Assembly: GCF_014138625.1 (NCBI RefSeq)
Contig: NZ_JACJHY010000006.1
Coordinates: forward strand, 62,001-126,000
DNA: 64,000 nt
Reading direction: 5' to 3'
Origin: Aminobacter ciceronei
GTDB taxonomy: Bacteria; Pseudomonadota; Alphaproteobacteria; Rhizobiales; Rhizobiaceae
Shown here: positions 1 through 8,532 of the stretch, one piece after another
Numbering within the stretch: position 1 is the first letter of the stretch
How the letters are laid out: the number at the start of each line of letters is the position of its first letter
The notes under the pieces: generated by a model
What the model was told of the DNA's origin: nothing
Database searches by the model: none
The model's input: the letters and a program-made list of their open reading frames with translations, nothing else
Position numbers and translations under genes: made by a program

Positions 1-70
1 CATCATCGAACCACGCCACATAAGCTGCTAGCTCGTCGCTGCGAAACGGCCGGAAGCTGATCCCGTTCAT
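1..70 (-). CDS. GNAT-like acetyltransferase, N-terminal fragment (cut by window edge)
   Basis: An ATG at 70-68 on the minus strand opens a frame that runs off the window. The 23 visible residues begin MNGISFRPFRSDELAAYVAW, which resembles the first strand and helix of GNAT acetyltransferases (R-P-F-R-x-x-D). The start lies three bases after the stop of the upstream acetyltransferase gene, so the two are probably co-transcribed. With so little sequence the family call is tentative and the substrate unknown. Confidence 0.45.
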   Translation of the reverse strand, partial: MNGISFRPFRSDELAAYVAWFDD

Positions 71-73
71 GCC

Positions 74-511
74 TCAGGACGCCTGCGCCAGGTGCAGCAG
101 AGGAAATGGCTTTCCCTGGCCGTCGCGTTCGGAGCGCCCGACCTGCCTGAAGCCGCATTTCAGATAGAAGGCGACGCCACCCGGGTTCTGCTCGTTCACG
201 TCGACCGCAAGCGGCCCCTTCAGCCGGCCGACATGCTCGATCAGCGCCCTGCCGATGCCTTTGCCATGCTGGCTGGTGCTGACGAACAGCATTTCGACCT
301 TTGGGCCGTCCAGACCGATGAAGCCGACGGGCTTGCCATCGCTGTCCTCCGCCACCAGCACCTCGACGGCGGGCAGATAGTCGTCGCGAACGAGCGGACG
401 GAAGAACTGAATGTCGTCTTCGCCGAGGAAGTGATGTGTGGCACGCACGGCATCCTCCCAGATGGCGACGAGCACGGCATTGTCGGCCGCGACGCGGGGA
501 CGGATGTTCAT
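74..511 (-). CDS. YjaB-like GNAT N-acetyltransferase
   Basis: A 145-residue single-domain GNAT protein, expected to transfer an acetyl group from acetyl-CoA to an amine; the substrate is unknown. The acetyl-CoA pyrophosphate loop is QHGKGIGRA at residues 81-89. The segments VRATHHFLG (22-30), VNEQNPGGVAFY (105-116) and GRSERDGQGKPFPLLHL (125-141) closely match what I remember of E. coli YjaB. The start at MNIRPR is preferred because the longer in-frame start would overlap the upstream PaiB-like gene; the gap is then 22 bases. It is the second-last visible gene of a minus-strand run. Confidence 0.85.
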   Translation of the reverse strand: MNIRPRVAADNAVLVAIWEDAVRATHHFLGEDDIQFFRPLVRDDYLPAVEVLVAEDSDGKPVGFIGLDGPKVEMLFVSTSQHGKGIGRALIEHVGRLKGPLAVDVNEQNPGGVAFYLKCGFRQVGRSERDGQGKPFPLLHLAQAS

Positions 512-533
512 GAGAGGCTCCAGGTCGAAAGGG

Positions 534-1184
534 CTATTCGCCCGCGAGCCCGCCATACTGGCGGACCAGTTGCGCCATGCCGCCGGCCGGCTTCTGCTCG
601 GCCTCTATGCCTTCAGCGACGCCGATGCGGTCGCCGACGGGCCGGTTCTGGCTGACCTTCCATTTGCCGTCGATGGCGGTGATGTCGATTTCGAGCCCGA
701 TGATGCCCTTCAGTTGGGCTGCGATGTAGGCATCAGGCGCGTCGGAGACCTGCCAGGGCTCGGTCCGCCCGGCTTCCTGGCTGGCGGTGAGCGCGGCGAT
801 CTGCCCGGCAAGCCAGTCCTTGTCGTCGATGACACGCGCCATGCCGCGCACCTGCACAGTCGCATAGTTCCAGGTCGGAACGACCTTGCCGGTTTCGCGC
901 TTGGTTTCGTACCAGGATGGGGTGACGTATGCGTCCTCGCCCTGGAACACCACCAGCACCGGCATGTCAGGCGTTTCAGCCAGCAACTGCCATTGCGGGT
1001 TGGCGCGGGCGAGATGCGCTCGCAGCCGTCCATTCGGGCCGATGTCGGCGTCGAGCAGAAATGGCAGCGGATTTGCCACCGGGCCTTCCGATCCGTTGCA
1101 GATCAGAAGGCCGAGCGGATGGTTGCGGATCAGCGCATGCAAAACGTCCAGCCTGGTCTCGCGAAACAGCGGGGGCTGGTACAT
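534..1184 (-). CDS. PaiB-like FMN-binding protein / negative transcriptional regulator
   Basis: A 216-residue protein beginning MYQPPLFRETRLDVLHALI, the typical opening of the PaiB/FMN-binding split-barrel family (in Bacillus a negative regulator of sporulation and protease genes; biochemical role in proteobacteria unclear). The segment ATPSWYxTK-like (VTPSWYETKRETGKVVPTW) and the ending KVSQNR are family hallmarks. The start is chosen because AGAGGAG stands 7 bases before this ATG and a longer start would run into the upstream hydrolase gene, which ends 14 bases earlier. It probably shares a transcript with that hydrolase and with the acetyltransferases downstream. Confidence 0.85.
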   Translation of the reverse strand: MYQPPLFRETRLDVLHALIRNHPLGLLICNGSEGPVANPLPFLLDADIGPNGRLRAHLARANPQWQLLAETPDMPVLVVFQGEDAYVTPSWYETKRETGKVVPTWNYATVQVRGMARVIDDKDWLAGQIAALTASQEAGRTEPWQVSDAPDAYIAAQLKGIIGLEIDITAIDGKWKVSQNRPVGDRIGVAEGIEAEQKPAGGMAQLVRQYGGLAGE

Positions 1185-1198
1185 GCGCGGAACTCCTC

Positions 1199-1873
1199 TT
1201 AGCGCAGGCGCTTCGGACGCGGGTCCGAAAGCTCGCCGGCGAGACGGCGGTCGAGATACTCGGCGCACTCGTCGATCACCAGTTCCGGGTCGTTGCCGAA
1301 GAAGTGGTTGGCACCGGGGAGCGTCTTCTGGGTGATGGTGATGCCCTTCTGCGTGTGCAGCTTGTCGACCAGGCCCTGCACGTCCTTCGGCGGCGCCACC
1401 TTGTCGGCGTCGCCATGGATGATCAGGCCCGACGACGGGCAGGGTGCCAGGAACGAGAAATCATAGGTGTTGGGCTGCGGCGCCACCGAGATGAAACCTT
1501 CGATCTCCGGGCGGCGCATCAGAAGCTGCATGCCGATCCAGGCGCCGAAGGAATAACCGGCGACCCAGCAGCTCTTCGAGTCAGGATGCAGCGACTGCAC
1601 CCAATCGAGTGCGGCAGCCGCATCCGACAGTTCGCCGGTGCCGTGGTCGAATTCGCCCTGGCTGCGGCCGATGCCGCGGAAGTTGAAGCGCAGCGTGGTG
1701 AAATCGCGCTTCTGGAACATGTAGAAGAGGTCGTACACGATCTTGTTGTTCATCGTGCCGCCAAACTGCGGGTGCGGATGCAGTATGATGGCAATCGGCG
1801 CGTTCTTTTCCTTGGACGGCTGATAACGACCTTCCAGGCGACCCGCCGGACCGGTAAAAATGACCTCTGGCAT
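1199..1873 (-). CDS. Alpha/beta hydrolase (COG2945-type)
   Basis: A 224-residue cytoplasmic hydrolase with the nucleophile elbow GYSFG at residues 106-110 (Ser108), an acid-loop HGDADK at 153-158 and a late catalytic histidine in GANHFF (His190). The HPHPxxGGTM motif at 32-41 is typical of the COG2945 group of small esterase-like proteins. Substrate is not predictable. It is the first gene of a minus-strand run (hydrolase, PaiB, acetyltransferases) and is divergent from the suf operon; the 218-base gap between them carries the Irr-type box, so this gene could also feel that regulator. Confidence 0.85.
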   Translation of the reverse strand: MPEVIFTGPAGRLEGRYQPSKEKNAPIAIILHPHPQFGGTMNNKIVYDLFYMFQKRDFTTLRFNFRGIGRSQGEFDHGTGELSDAAAALDWVQSLHPDSKSCWVAGYSFGAWIGMQLLMRRPEIEGFISVAPQPNTYDFSFLAPCPSSGLIIHGDADKVAPPKDVQGLVDKLHTQKGITITQKTLPGANHFFGNDPELVIDECAEYLDRRLAGELSDPRPKRLR

Positions 1874-1955
1874 AAACTACTCCACTTGACGCAAGGCCGA
1901 TGAAACAATCCTGTGCCCAGCCTTGACGCGAGGGACGCGTCTTCTTAGAAGCTAG

Positions 1956-1972
1956 TTTAGAACTGTTCAAAA
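1956..1972. promoter_or_regulatory. Irr-type iron-control element (ICE box)
   Basis: The 17 bases TTTAGAACTGTTCAAAA form two 7-base arms around a 3-base centre. They match the ICE palindrome as I recall it (TTTAGAA-N3-TTCTAAA) at 13 of 14 arm positions. Irr is the haem-responsive Fur-family regulator of Hyphomicrobiales, and suf operons there are predicted members of the Irr/RirA regulons. The box lies 120 bases before the first suf gene and 83 bases from the divergent hydrolase start. A shorter palindrome, CTTCTTAGAAG at 1941-1951, sits just beside it and could be a second half-site. Confidence 0.7.
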
Positions 1973-2091
1973 CTGGGTGGCGAAACCGCCCATTTGGCAA
2001 AGCGGGTAGATAGGACGGCTGGCCTTGGAATTTCAAGGAAATTGCGCGTCCTCCCATCCGAACATGATTTGACAGGGCAAAAACCAGGAAA

Positions 2092-3255
2092 ATGGCCGGA
2101 CCGCGCGCCTATCTCGACTACAATGCCAGTGCGCCGCTGCTGCCCGCAGCGCGTGCCGCCGTGGTCGCGGCGCTCGAAGTCGAGGCCAACCCGTCGTCGG
2201 TTCACAGCGAGGGCAGGGCCGCCCGCAAGATCATCGAGGATGCCAGGCGCGATGTCGCCGCCCTCGTCGGCGCCAGGCCTGAACATGTCGTCTTTACCTC
2301 TGGTGCCACCGAAGCCGCGACAACGCTTTTGTCGCCCGACTGGCGCATGGGGCGCGGCGCGGTGCGCATGTCGCGCCTCCATGTCACCGAGGCCGATCAT
2401 CCTTGCGTGCTGAATGGCGGCCGTTTCCCGGCGGAGCGGGTTGCCCGTCTTGGCGTCGATGGCAACGGCATCGTCGACCTTGCTGCCCTGGAAGCCGCAC
2501 TCGCCGCCCACGACAAGTCGGAAGGCCTGCCGCTGGTGGCGATCCACGCCGCCAACAACGAGACCGGCGTCATTCAGCCCATCCGCGCCATTGCTGAACT
2601 GGTGAAGGTGGCTGGCGGGGTGCTGGTGCTCGACGCCGTCCAGGCTGCGGGCCGCATTCCTCTCGATATGTTAGAGGGTTATGCCGACTATCTGATTCTT
2701 TCCTCGCACAAGATCGGCGGCCCCAAGGGTGCCGGCGCGATCGTCGCTCAAGCCGATCTGATGATGCCGGCACCTCTGGTGACGGGCGGCGGTCAGGAAA
2801 AGGGCCATCGCGGCGGCACCGAGAACCTGCCAGCGATATCTGGATTTGGCGCTGCCGCGCGCACCGCTCTGGACGGGCTGGCCGGGATCGGCGAGGTCCG
2901 GGCCCTGCGCGATCGCCTCGAAGAGACGGTTCTGCGGCTTGTTTCCGATGCGGAAATCTTCGGAAAGGCAGTCGAACGGCTTGCCAACACGACATTCTTC
3001 GCTATTCCGGGCGTCAAGGCTGAGACGGCACAGATCGCCTTCGATCTCGCAGGCGTTGCGCTCTCGGCAGGTTCCGCGTGCTCGTCGGGCAAGGTCGGCC
3101 CCAGCCATGTGCTGAAGGCGATGGGCTTTGCCGACAATCTGGGTGCGCTGCGCGTGTCGATTGGCCGGCAGACGTCCGAGGCGGACGTGGAGAAATTCGA
3201 AACGGCCCTGGCGGCGCTTCTTTCGCGCCGCACGGACCGTACCAAGGCCGCCTGA
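2092..3255 (+). CDS. Cysteine desulfurase, NifS/IscS-like (first gene of suf operon)
   Basis: A 387-residue PLP enzyme that removes sulfur from L-cysteine to form an enzyme persulfide. PLP contacts are the Schiff-base lysine in SSHKIGGPKG (Lys207), Asp181 in LDAVQ and His103. The active cysteine is Cys330 in SAGSACSSG, on the IscS/NifS-type mobile loop. A second, SufS-type desulfurase lies downstream in the same operon. An AGGA precedes the ATG by four bases. It follows the Irr-type box, and 170 bases separate it from sufB. Confidence 0.92.
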   Translation: MAGPRAYLDYNASAPLLPAARAAVVAALEVEANPSSVHSEGRAARKIIEDARRDVAALVGARPEHVVFTSGATEAATTLLSPDWRMGRGAVRMSRLHVTEADHPCVLNGGRFPAERVARLGVDGNGIVDLAALEAALAAHDKSEGLPLVAIHAANNETGVIQPIRAIAELVKVAGGVLVLDAVQAAGRIPLDMLEGYADYLILSSHKIGGPKGAGAIVAQADLMMPAPLVTGGGQEKGHRGGTENLPAISGFGAAARTALDGLAGIGEVRALRDRLEETVLRLVSDAEIFGKAVERLANTTFFAIPGVKAETAQIAFDLAGVALSAGSACSSGKVGPSHVLKAMGFADNLGALRVSIGRQTSEADVEKFETALAALLSRRTDRTKAA

Positions 3256-3425
3256 TCGGCGGAAATTTGGCCCAACGGCCAGTGAACGGGTGTGTCAGGG
3301 ACGCCAAAGGCATCCTTCCGGGTGAATTCCGGGCAAAAACACACTATATGGAACTTACGCCGCTCCAGCGGTGCCATAGTTTGAAAACTGTCGGGCCTTG
3401 ACCCCGGCGTGGATGGAGAACGCTT

Positions 3426-4955
3426 ATGCCTGCTGTGCAGGAAACGATCGAGCAGGTCCGCAAGATCGACGTCGACCAATACAAATACGGCTTCGAATCG
3501 TTCATCGAGATGGACAAGGCCCCCAAGGGCCTGAGCGAAGACATTGTCCGCTTCATCTCGGCCAAGAAGGGCGAACCGGAATGGATGCTCGAATGGCGCC
3601 TCGGTGCCTATCGCCGCTGGCAGACGCTTGAAGAGCCGAACTGGGCGCGCGTCGACTATCCCAAGATCGACTTCCAGGACATCTACTTCTATGCCGCTCC
3701 CAAGAGCACGCCCGGACCGACCTCGCTGGACGAAGTCGATCCCGAGATTCTGAAGGTCTACGAAAAGCTCGGCATTCCGCTCCGCGAGCAGGAAATCCTC
3801 GCCGGCGTTCAGAAGCAAGCGGCCCCGGTCGACGAACTGGCGGATGAAGAGGCTGGCGACAACGTCTACAAATCGGGCCGCGTCGCCGTCGACGCCGTGT
3901 TCGATTCGGTTTCCGTCGTCACCACCTTCAAGGACGAGCTGGCCAAGGCCGGCGTCATCTTCTGCTCGATCTCGGAAGCCATCCGCGAGCACCCGGAACT
4001 GGTGAAGAAATATCTCGGTTCGGTCGTTCCGACCTCCGACAACTATTATGCGACGCTGAATTCGGCCGTCTTCACCGACGGATCGTTTGTGTTCGTGCCC
4101 AAGGGCGTGCGTTGCCCGATGGAGCTGTCGACCTATTTCCGCATCAACGAGAAGAACACCGGCCAGTTCGAGCGCACGCTGATCATTGCCGAGGAAGGGG
4201 CTTATGTCTCCTATCTCGAGGGCTGCACCGCACCCCAGCGCGACGAGAACCAGCTTCACGCCGCCGTGGTCGAACTGGTTGCGCTCGACGATGCCGAGAT
4301 CAAATATTCGACCGTGCAGAACTGGTACCCGGGCGACGCCCAGGGCAAGGGCGGCATCTACAACTTCGTCACCAAGCGCGGCGACTGCCGTGGCGACCGT
4401 TCGAAGATCTCGTGGACCCAGGTCGAAACCGGTTCGGCCATCACCTGGAAGTACCCGTCCTGCATCCTGCGCGGCGATGACTCCCGCGGCGAGTTCTATT
4501 CGATCGCGGTGTCGAACGGCTACCAGCAGGTCGACAGCGGCACCAAGATGATTCATCTCGGCAAGAACACGTCGAGCCGCATCATCTCCAAGGGCATTGC
4601 CGCCGGTTTCTCGCAGAATACCTATCGCGGCCAGGTTTCGGCCCACCGCAAGGCGACCAACGCGCGCAACTTCACCCAGTGCGACAGCTTGCTGATCGGC
4701 AATCAGTGCGGCGCGCATACCGTGCCCTATATCGAGGCGAAGAACTCGTCGGCGCAGTTCGAGCACGAAGCGACCACCTCGAAGATTTCTGACGACCAGA
4801 AGTTCTACGTCATGCAGCGCGGCATTCCCGAGGAGGAGGCCATCGCGCTGATCGTCAACGGCTTCGTCAAGGAAGTCATCCAGGAACTGCCGATGGAATT
4901 CGCCGTCGAGGCGCAGAAGCTCATCGGCATCAGCCTGGAAGGAAGCGTCGGCTGA
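3426..4955 (+). CDS. sufB: Fe-S cluster scaffold subunit SufB
   Basis: A 509-residue SufB, the core of the SufBC2D scaffold on which sulfur and iron are assembled in the cytoplasm. The long beta-helix region includes the family segments [34 protein letters not shown] and [12 protein letters not shown]; the cysteine in EGCTAP corresponds to the conserved sulfur-relay region. The start has GGAGA seven bases upstream. Its TGA overlaps the ATG of a 53-residue membrane peptide (TGATG), indicating translational coupling. Confidence 0.97.
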   Translation: MPAVQETIEQVRKIDVDQYKYGFESFIEMDKAPKGLSEDIVRFISAKKGEPEWMLEWRLGAYRRWQTLEEPNWARVDYPKIDFQDIYFYAAPKSTPGPTSLDEVDPEILKVYEKLGIPLREQEILAGVQKQAAPVDELADEEAGDNVYKSGRVAVDAVFDSVSVVTTFKDELAKAGVIFCSISEAIREHPELVKKYLGSVVPTSDNYYATLNSAVFTDGSFVFVPKGVRCPMELSTYFRINEKNTGQFERTLIIAEEGAYVSYLEGCTAPQRDENQLHAAVVELVALDDAEIKYSTVQNWYPGDAQGKGGIYNFVTKRGDCRGDRSKISWTQVETGSAITWKYPSCILRGDDSRGEFYSIAVSNGYQQVDSGTKMIHLGKNTSSRIISKGIAAGFSQNTYRGQVSAHRKATNARNFTQCDSLLIGNQCGAHTVPYIEAKNSSAQFEHEATTSKISDDQKFYVMQRGIPEEEAIALIVNGFVKEVIQELPMEFAVEAQKLIGISLEGSVG

Positions 4956-5116
4956 TGGATCCGGTGTCGACGGTCTTCTACGCAGTTGTTTGCGGCGGGC
5001 TCGCCGCAATGGCACCGTCGTTCCAGTCGCGCGCCGCGCGGCTGGTCGTAGGCACCGTCACCGGCATCATCGCTGCAACTCTCTTGCCGTTGCTGCGGCG
5101 CGCATTCGGAATCTGA
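4955..5116 (+). CDS. 53-residue membrane peptide between sufB and sufC
   Basis: A small frame begins at the ATG overlapping the sufB stop (TGATG) and ends at TGA 5114-5116. The peptide has two hydrophobic stretches, about residues 6-20 (TVFYAVVCGGLAAMA) and 30-47 (LVVGTVTGIIAATLLPLL), separated by a basic turn (QSRAAR), and ends in RRAFGI. That is the pattern of a two-span inner-membrane hairpin. I do not recognise the family. The coupling to sufB and the good codon use suggest it is translated; a function in anchoring or regulating the Suf complex is only a guess. Confidence 0.6.
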   Translation: MDPVSTVFYAVVCGGLAAMAPSFQSRAARLVVGTVTGIIAATLLPLLRRAFGI

Positions 5117-5191
5117 CCGGCGCGCCGGCAACGTCTTTGACAGGAATTGCGCCGCCCGCCCGGCGCCTGAAGTGAAGAAAGCTGAACGAAA

Positions 5192-5947
5192 ATGCTTGAG
5201 ATCAAGAACCTGCATGCCCGTATCGCCGACAGCGGCATCGAGATCATCCGCGGCCTGAACCTGACGGTGAAGGCAGGCGAAGTCGCAGCCATCATGGGCC
5301 CCAACGGCTCGGGCAAGTCGACACTGTCCTACATCCTCGCCGGCCGCGACGACTATGAGGTGACCGAGGGCGAGATCCTCTACAACGGCGAGTCGATCCT
5401 CGAGATGGACCCGGCCGAGCGCGCCGCCAAGGGCATCTTCCTGGCCTTCCAGTATCCGATGGAGATACCGGGCGTTGCCACGATGGAGTTCCTCAAGGTG
5501 GCGATGAACTCGCAGCGCAAGGCGCGTGGCGAAGAGCCGCTGAAGATCCCGGACTTTCTCAAGCGCGTGAAGGAAGCCGCTGCCTCGCTCGACATGGACA
5601 TCAACATGCTCAAGCGTCCGGTCAATGTCGGCTTCTCCGGCGGTGAGAAGAAGCGCGCCGAGATTCTGCAGATGAAGTTGCTCGAGCCGCAGCTCTGCGT
5701 GCTCGACGAGACCGACTCCGGGCTCGACATCGATGCGCTGAAGATCGTCTCCGACGGCGTCAACGCACTGCGTTCGCCCGACCGCGCGGTGGTCGTCATA
5801 ACCCACTACCAGCGCCTGCTCGACCACATCGTTCCCGATACCGTCCATGTGCTCTACAAAGGCCAGGTCATCAAGTCGGGCGACAAGTCGCTGGCGCTCG
5901 AACTCGAAGAGAACGGCTACGCCGGGATCATCGAAGAGGCGGCTTGA
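5192..5947 (+). CDS. sufC: Suf ATPase subunit SufC
   Basis: A 251-residue ABC-type ATPase that dimerises on SufB/SufD and drives the conformational change for cluster assembly. It has Walker A GPNGSGKST at residues 36-44, the SufC-specific FQYPMEIPGV (86-95), the signature FSGGEKKR (148-155) and Walker B LCVLDE (168-173), followed by TDSGLDIDAL. Length is normal for SufC. It is 75 bases after the small membrane-peptide gene and 10 bases before sufD. Confidence 0.97.
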   Translation: MLEIKNLHARIADSGIEIIRGLNLTVKAGEVAAIMGPNGSGKSTLSYILAGRDDYEVTEGEILYNGESILEMDPAERAAKGIFLAFQYPMEIPGVATMEFLKVAMNSQRKARGEEPLKIPDFLKRVKEAAASLDMDINMLKRPVNVGFSGGEKKRAEILQMKLLEPQLCVLDETDSGLDIDALKIVSDGVNALRSPDRAVVVITHYQRLLDHIVPDTVHVLYKGQVIKSGDKSLALELEENGYAGIIEEAA

Positions 5948-5957
5948 GGTGTCGACC

Positions 5958-7223
5958 ATGAACATGCGTGCTGAAATCCAGCGCACCCCCGCGGAGGCGG
6001 CGCTTGTCGACGCCTTCGGCGAGCGGCTGTCGCTGCTTCCCGGCGATGGCGCCATTATGGTCAAGCGCGACGACGCCATCGAGCAGGTCAAGGCCGGCCT
6101 GCCGACGCGCCGCGTCGAATCCTGGCACTACACCGATCTGCGCCGCCTTCTGGCTAACGTTCCCGCCTTCGACGCCAGCGTCAAGGCCAAGTCGGTCGCC
6201 CCGCTGATCGAAGGTTCGACCGTGCTGTCGCTTGCCAATGGCGTGTCGCAGGCGGTGTCGAGCATCGAGGGCGTTACCCTCCAGCGTCTTGCCGACAAGC
6301 TCACCGACGGCAGCTATGCCGCGGCGCTCGTCACCTACGGTACCGATGACGCCATCGGCGCCATCAACACCGCCTTTGTCGCTGACGGCTATTTCGTCGA
6401 CATCGAAGCAGGCGTCCAGCTGGACAAGCCGGTCGAACTGCAGAACCTCCAGGCCGGCGGCCAGAGCCATGTGCGTCTACCGGTGCGTGTCGGTGCCGGC
6501 GCCAAGGCGACCATCGTCGAGCGCCAGACGGGCGAGGGCGCTGGCCTCGTCAGCTCCGTCAGCCAGCTTCTGGTCGGCGACGATGCCGAGGTGCTGTGGC
6601 TGATCGTCCAGGACCAGCCGGAGACGGCGACCCATCTCGCCCAGTTCAAGGCCGAACTCGGCAAGAACGCCAAGCTGACCCTGTTCGTGATGAATGCCGG
6701 CGGCAAGCTCGTCCGCCAGGAGGTCATCGTCAAGGCGTCAGGTGAAGGCGCCGACTTCAAGCTGCGCGGCGTCAACCTGCTCGCCGGCGACAGCCATGTC
6801 GACGTCACCATGGTGCTCGACCACGCCGTGCCGCACACCTCCTCGACCGAAGTGGTGCGCAATGTCGTCACCGGCCGCGCCAAGGGCGTGTTCCAGGGCC
6901 GTATCAACGTGCACCAGATCGCCCAGAAGACCGACGCCCGCATGGCCTGCAACACGCTGTTGTTGTCCGACGACGGCGAGTTTTCGACCAAGCCGGAGCT
7001 GGAGATCTTCGCCGACGACGTCGCCTGCGGTCATGGCGCCACCGTCACCGAGATCGACCACAACCATCTGTTCTATCTGATGGCGCGCGGCATCGACGAG
7101 AAGTCGGCCCGGGGCCTGCTGATCCGCGCCTTCCTGGCCGAGGTCATCGAGGAACTCGAGGACGAAAGCGTCGTCGATCCGCTGGAAGAGCTGCTGAGCA
7201 ACTGGTTTGCGACGCATGGCTGA
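5958..7223 (+). CDS. sufD: Fe-S cluster assembly subunit SufD
   Basis: A 421-residue SufD, the non-scaffold partner of SufB in the SufBC2D complex, implicated in iron entry. The C-terminal half carries the SufB/D beta-helix hallmarks, including VFQGRINVHQIAQKTDA, the FSTKPELEIFADDVACGHGATV run with the conserved His, and FYLMARGID near the end. The start at MNMRAEIQ is favoured because the longer in-frame extension lies inside sufC; a second ATG six bases later is an alternative. A palindromic repeat sits between this gene and sufS. Confidence 0.95.
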   Translation: MNMRAEIQRTPAEAALVDAFGERLSLLPGDGAIMVKRDDAIEQVKAGLPTRRVESWHYTDLRRLLANVPAFDASVKAKSVAPLIEGSTVLSLANGVSQAVSSIEGVTLQRLADKLTDGSYAAALVTYGTDDAIGAINTAFVADGYFVDIEAGVQLDKPVELQNLQAGGQSHVRLPVRVGAGAKATIVERQTGEGAGLVSSVSQLLVGDDAEVLWLIVQDQPETATHLAQFKAELGKNAKLTLFVMNAGGKLVRQEVIVKASGEGADFKLRGVNLLAGDSHVDVTMVLDHAVPHTSSTEVVRNVVTGRAKGVFQGRINVHQIAQKTDARMACNTLLLSDDGEFSTKPELEIFADDVACGHGATVTEIDHNHLFYLMARGIDEKSARGLLIRAFLAEVIEELEDESVVDPLEELLSNWFATHG

Positions 7224-7231
7224 GGCCTGAT

Positions 7232-7257
7232 CCTTCTCCCCTTGCCAGGGGAGAAGG
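7232..7257. repeat. Short intergenic palindrome (CCTTCTCCCC hairpin) between sufD and sufS
   Basis: A perfect 10-base stem, CCTTCTCCCC at 7232-7241 and GGGGAGAAGG at 7248-7257, closes a six-base loop. Palindromes of this sequence type are, from memory, scattered through intergenic DNA of rhizobia. It sits inside the operon and is followed by no T tract, so it may be a mobile repeat or an mRNA-stability element rather than a terminator. Confidence 0.65.
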
Positions 7258-7284
7258 TCCGGCACAGCTGATGACGGCAAGGGC

Positions 7285-8532
7285 ATGAAGATGGACAACA
7301 AAGTCGAAGCCAGCACCTATGACGTAGAGGCGATCCGCCGGGACTTCCCGATCCTGTCGCGCGAAGTCTATGGCAAGCCGCTCGTCTATCTCGACAATGG
7401 TGCTTCGGCCCAGAAACCGCAGGTCGTCATCGACGCCATCACCCACGCCTATTCCAACGAATACGCCAACGTCCATCGCGGCCTGCATTTCCTCTCCAAT
7501 GCCGCGACCGATGCCTATGAGAAGGCGCGCGAGAGCGTTCGCCGCTACCTCAACGCGCCCAATGTCGACCAGATCGTCTTCACCTCCAACGCCACCTCGG
7601 CGATCAACACCGTTGCCTATGGCTACGGCATGCCCAATATCGGTGAGGGCGACGAGATCGTGCTGTCGATCATGGAGCACCACTCCAACATCGTGCCCTG
7701 GCATTTCATCAGGGAACGCCAGGGCGCCAAGCTGGTTTGGGTGCCGGTCGACGACCTCGGCGCGTTCCATGTCGAGGAATTCGAGAAGCGCCTGACCGAC
7801 CGGACCAAGCTGGTTGCGATCACCCATATGTCGAACGCGCTCGGCACGGTGACGCCGATCAAGGAGATCTGCCGCATCGCGCATGCGCGCGGCATCCCGG
7901 TTCTTGTCGACGGCAGCCAGAGTGCCGTCCACATGCCGATCGACGTGCAGGATCTCGACTGCGACTTCTTCGTCATGACTGGCCACAAGCTCTACGGCCC
8001 CTCTGGCATTGGCGTGCTCTACGGCAAGCGCGAGCTGCTCGAGCGCATGCGCCCGTTCCATGGCGGCGGCGAAATGATCGTCGAAGTGACCGAGGACATA
8101 GTTACCTACAACGAGCCGCCGCATCGCTTCGAGGCCGGCACGCCGCCGATCGTCCAGGCGATCGGCCTCGGTGCCGCGCTCGACTACATCGGCGGCATCG
8201 GCCGCGAGCGCATCGCAGCACACGAGGCGATGCTGCGCGATTACGCCCATGAGCGGCTGCGCTCGATCAACTCGCTGCGCATCTTCGGCGACGCGCCCGG
8301 CAAGGGCGCCATCGTTTCCTTCGAGCTGCAGGGCATCCACGCCCATGACGTGTCGATGGTCATCGACCGCCAGGGCGTTGCCGTGCGCGCCGGCACCCAC
8401 TGCGCCCAGCCGCTGTTGAAACGCTTCGGCGTCACCTCCACATGCAGGGCATCCTTTGGCATGTACAACACCAAGGCCGAGATCGACGTCCTGGCCGAGG
8501 CGCTTGAAAAAGCACGGAAATTCTTCGGATGA
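7285..8532 (+). CDS. sufS: Cysteine desulfurase SufS
   Basis: A 415-residue SufS/CsdA-type desulfurase that supplies persulfide sulfur for the Suf scaffold. The PLP lysine is Lys235 in MTGHKLYGPSG; the catalytic Cys373 lies in RAGTHCAQP, the short-loop type II arrangement; EHHSN at 131-135 contacts PLP. It is 61 bases after sufD and its TGA overlaps the sufT ATG by four bases (ATGA). No SufE or SufU gene is visible in the window, so the sulfur acceptor must be encoded elsewhere. Confidence 0.96.
   Translation: MKMDNKVEASTYDVEAIRRDFPILSREVYGKPLVYLDNGASAQKPQVVIDAITHAYSNEYANVHRGLHFLSNAATDAYEKARESVRRYLNAPNVDQIVFTSNATSAINTVAYGYGMPNIGEGDEIVLSIMEHHSNIVPWHFIRERQGAKLVWVPVDDLGAFHVEEFEKRLTDRTKLVAITHMSNALGTVTPIKEICRIAHARGIPVLVDGSQSAVHMPIDVQDLDCDFFVMTGHKLYGPSGIGVLYGKRELLERMRPFHGGGEMIVEVTEDIVTYNEPPHRFEAGTPPIVQAIGLGAALDYIGGIGRERIAAHEAMLRDYAHERLRSINSLRIFGDAPGKGAIVSFELQGIHAHDVSMVIDRQGVAVRAGTHCAQPLLKRFGVTSTCRASFGMYNTKAEIDVLAEALEKARKFFG

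Noticed and set aside
2793-5015. A 740-codon open frame on the minus strand across the suf genes
   Set aside because: It is antisense to the first desulfurase and sufB, has no family-like sequence and no ribosome site; long antisense frames are expected in GC-rich DNA.
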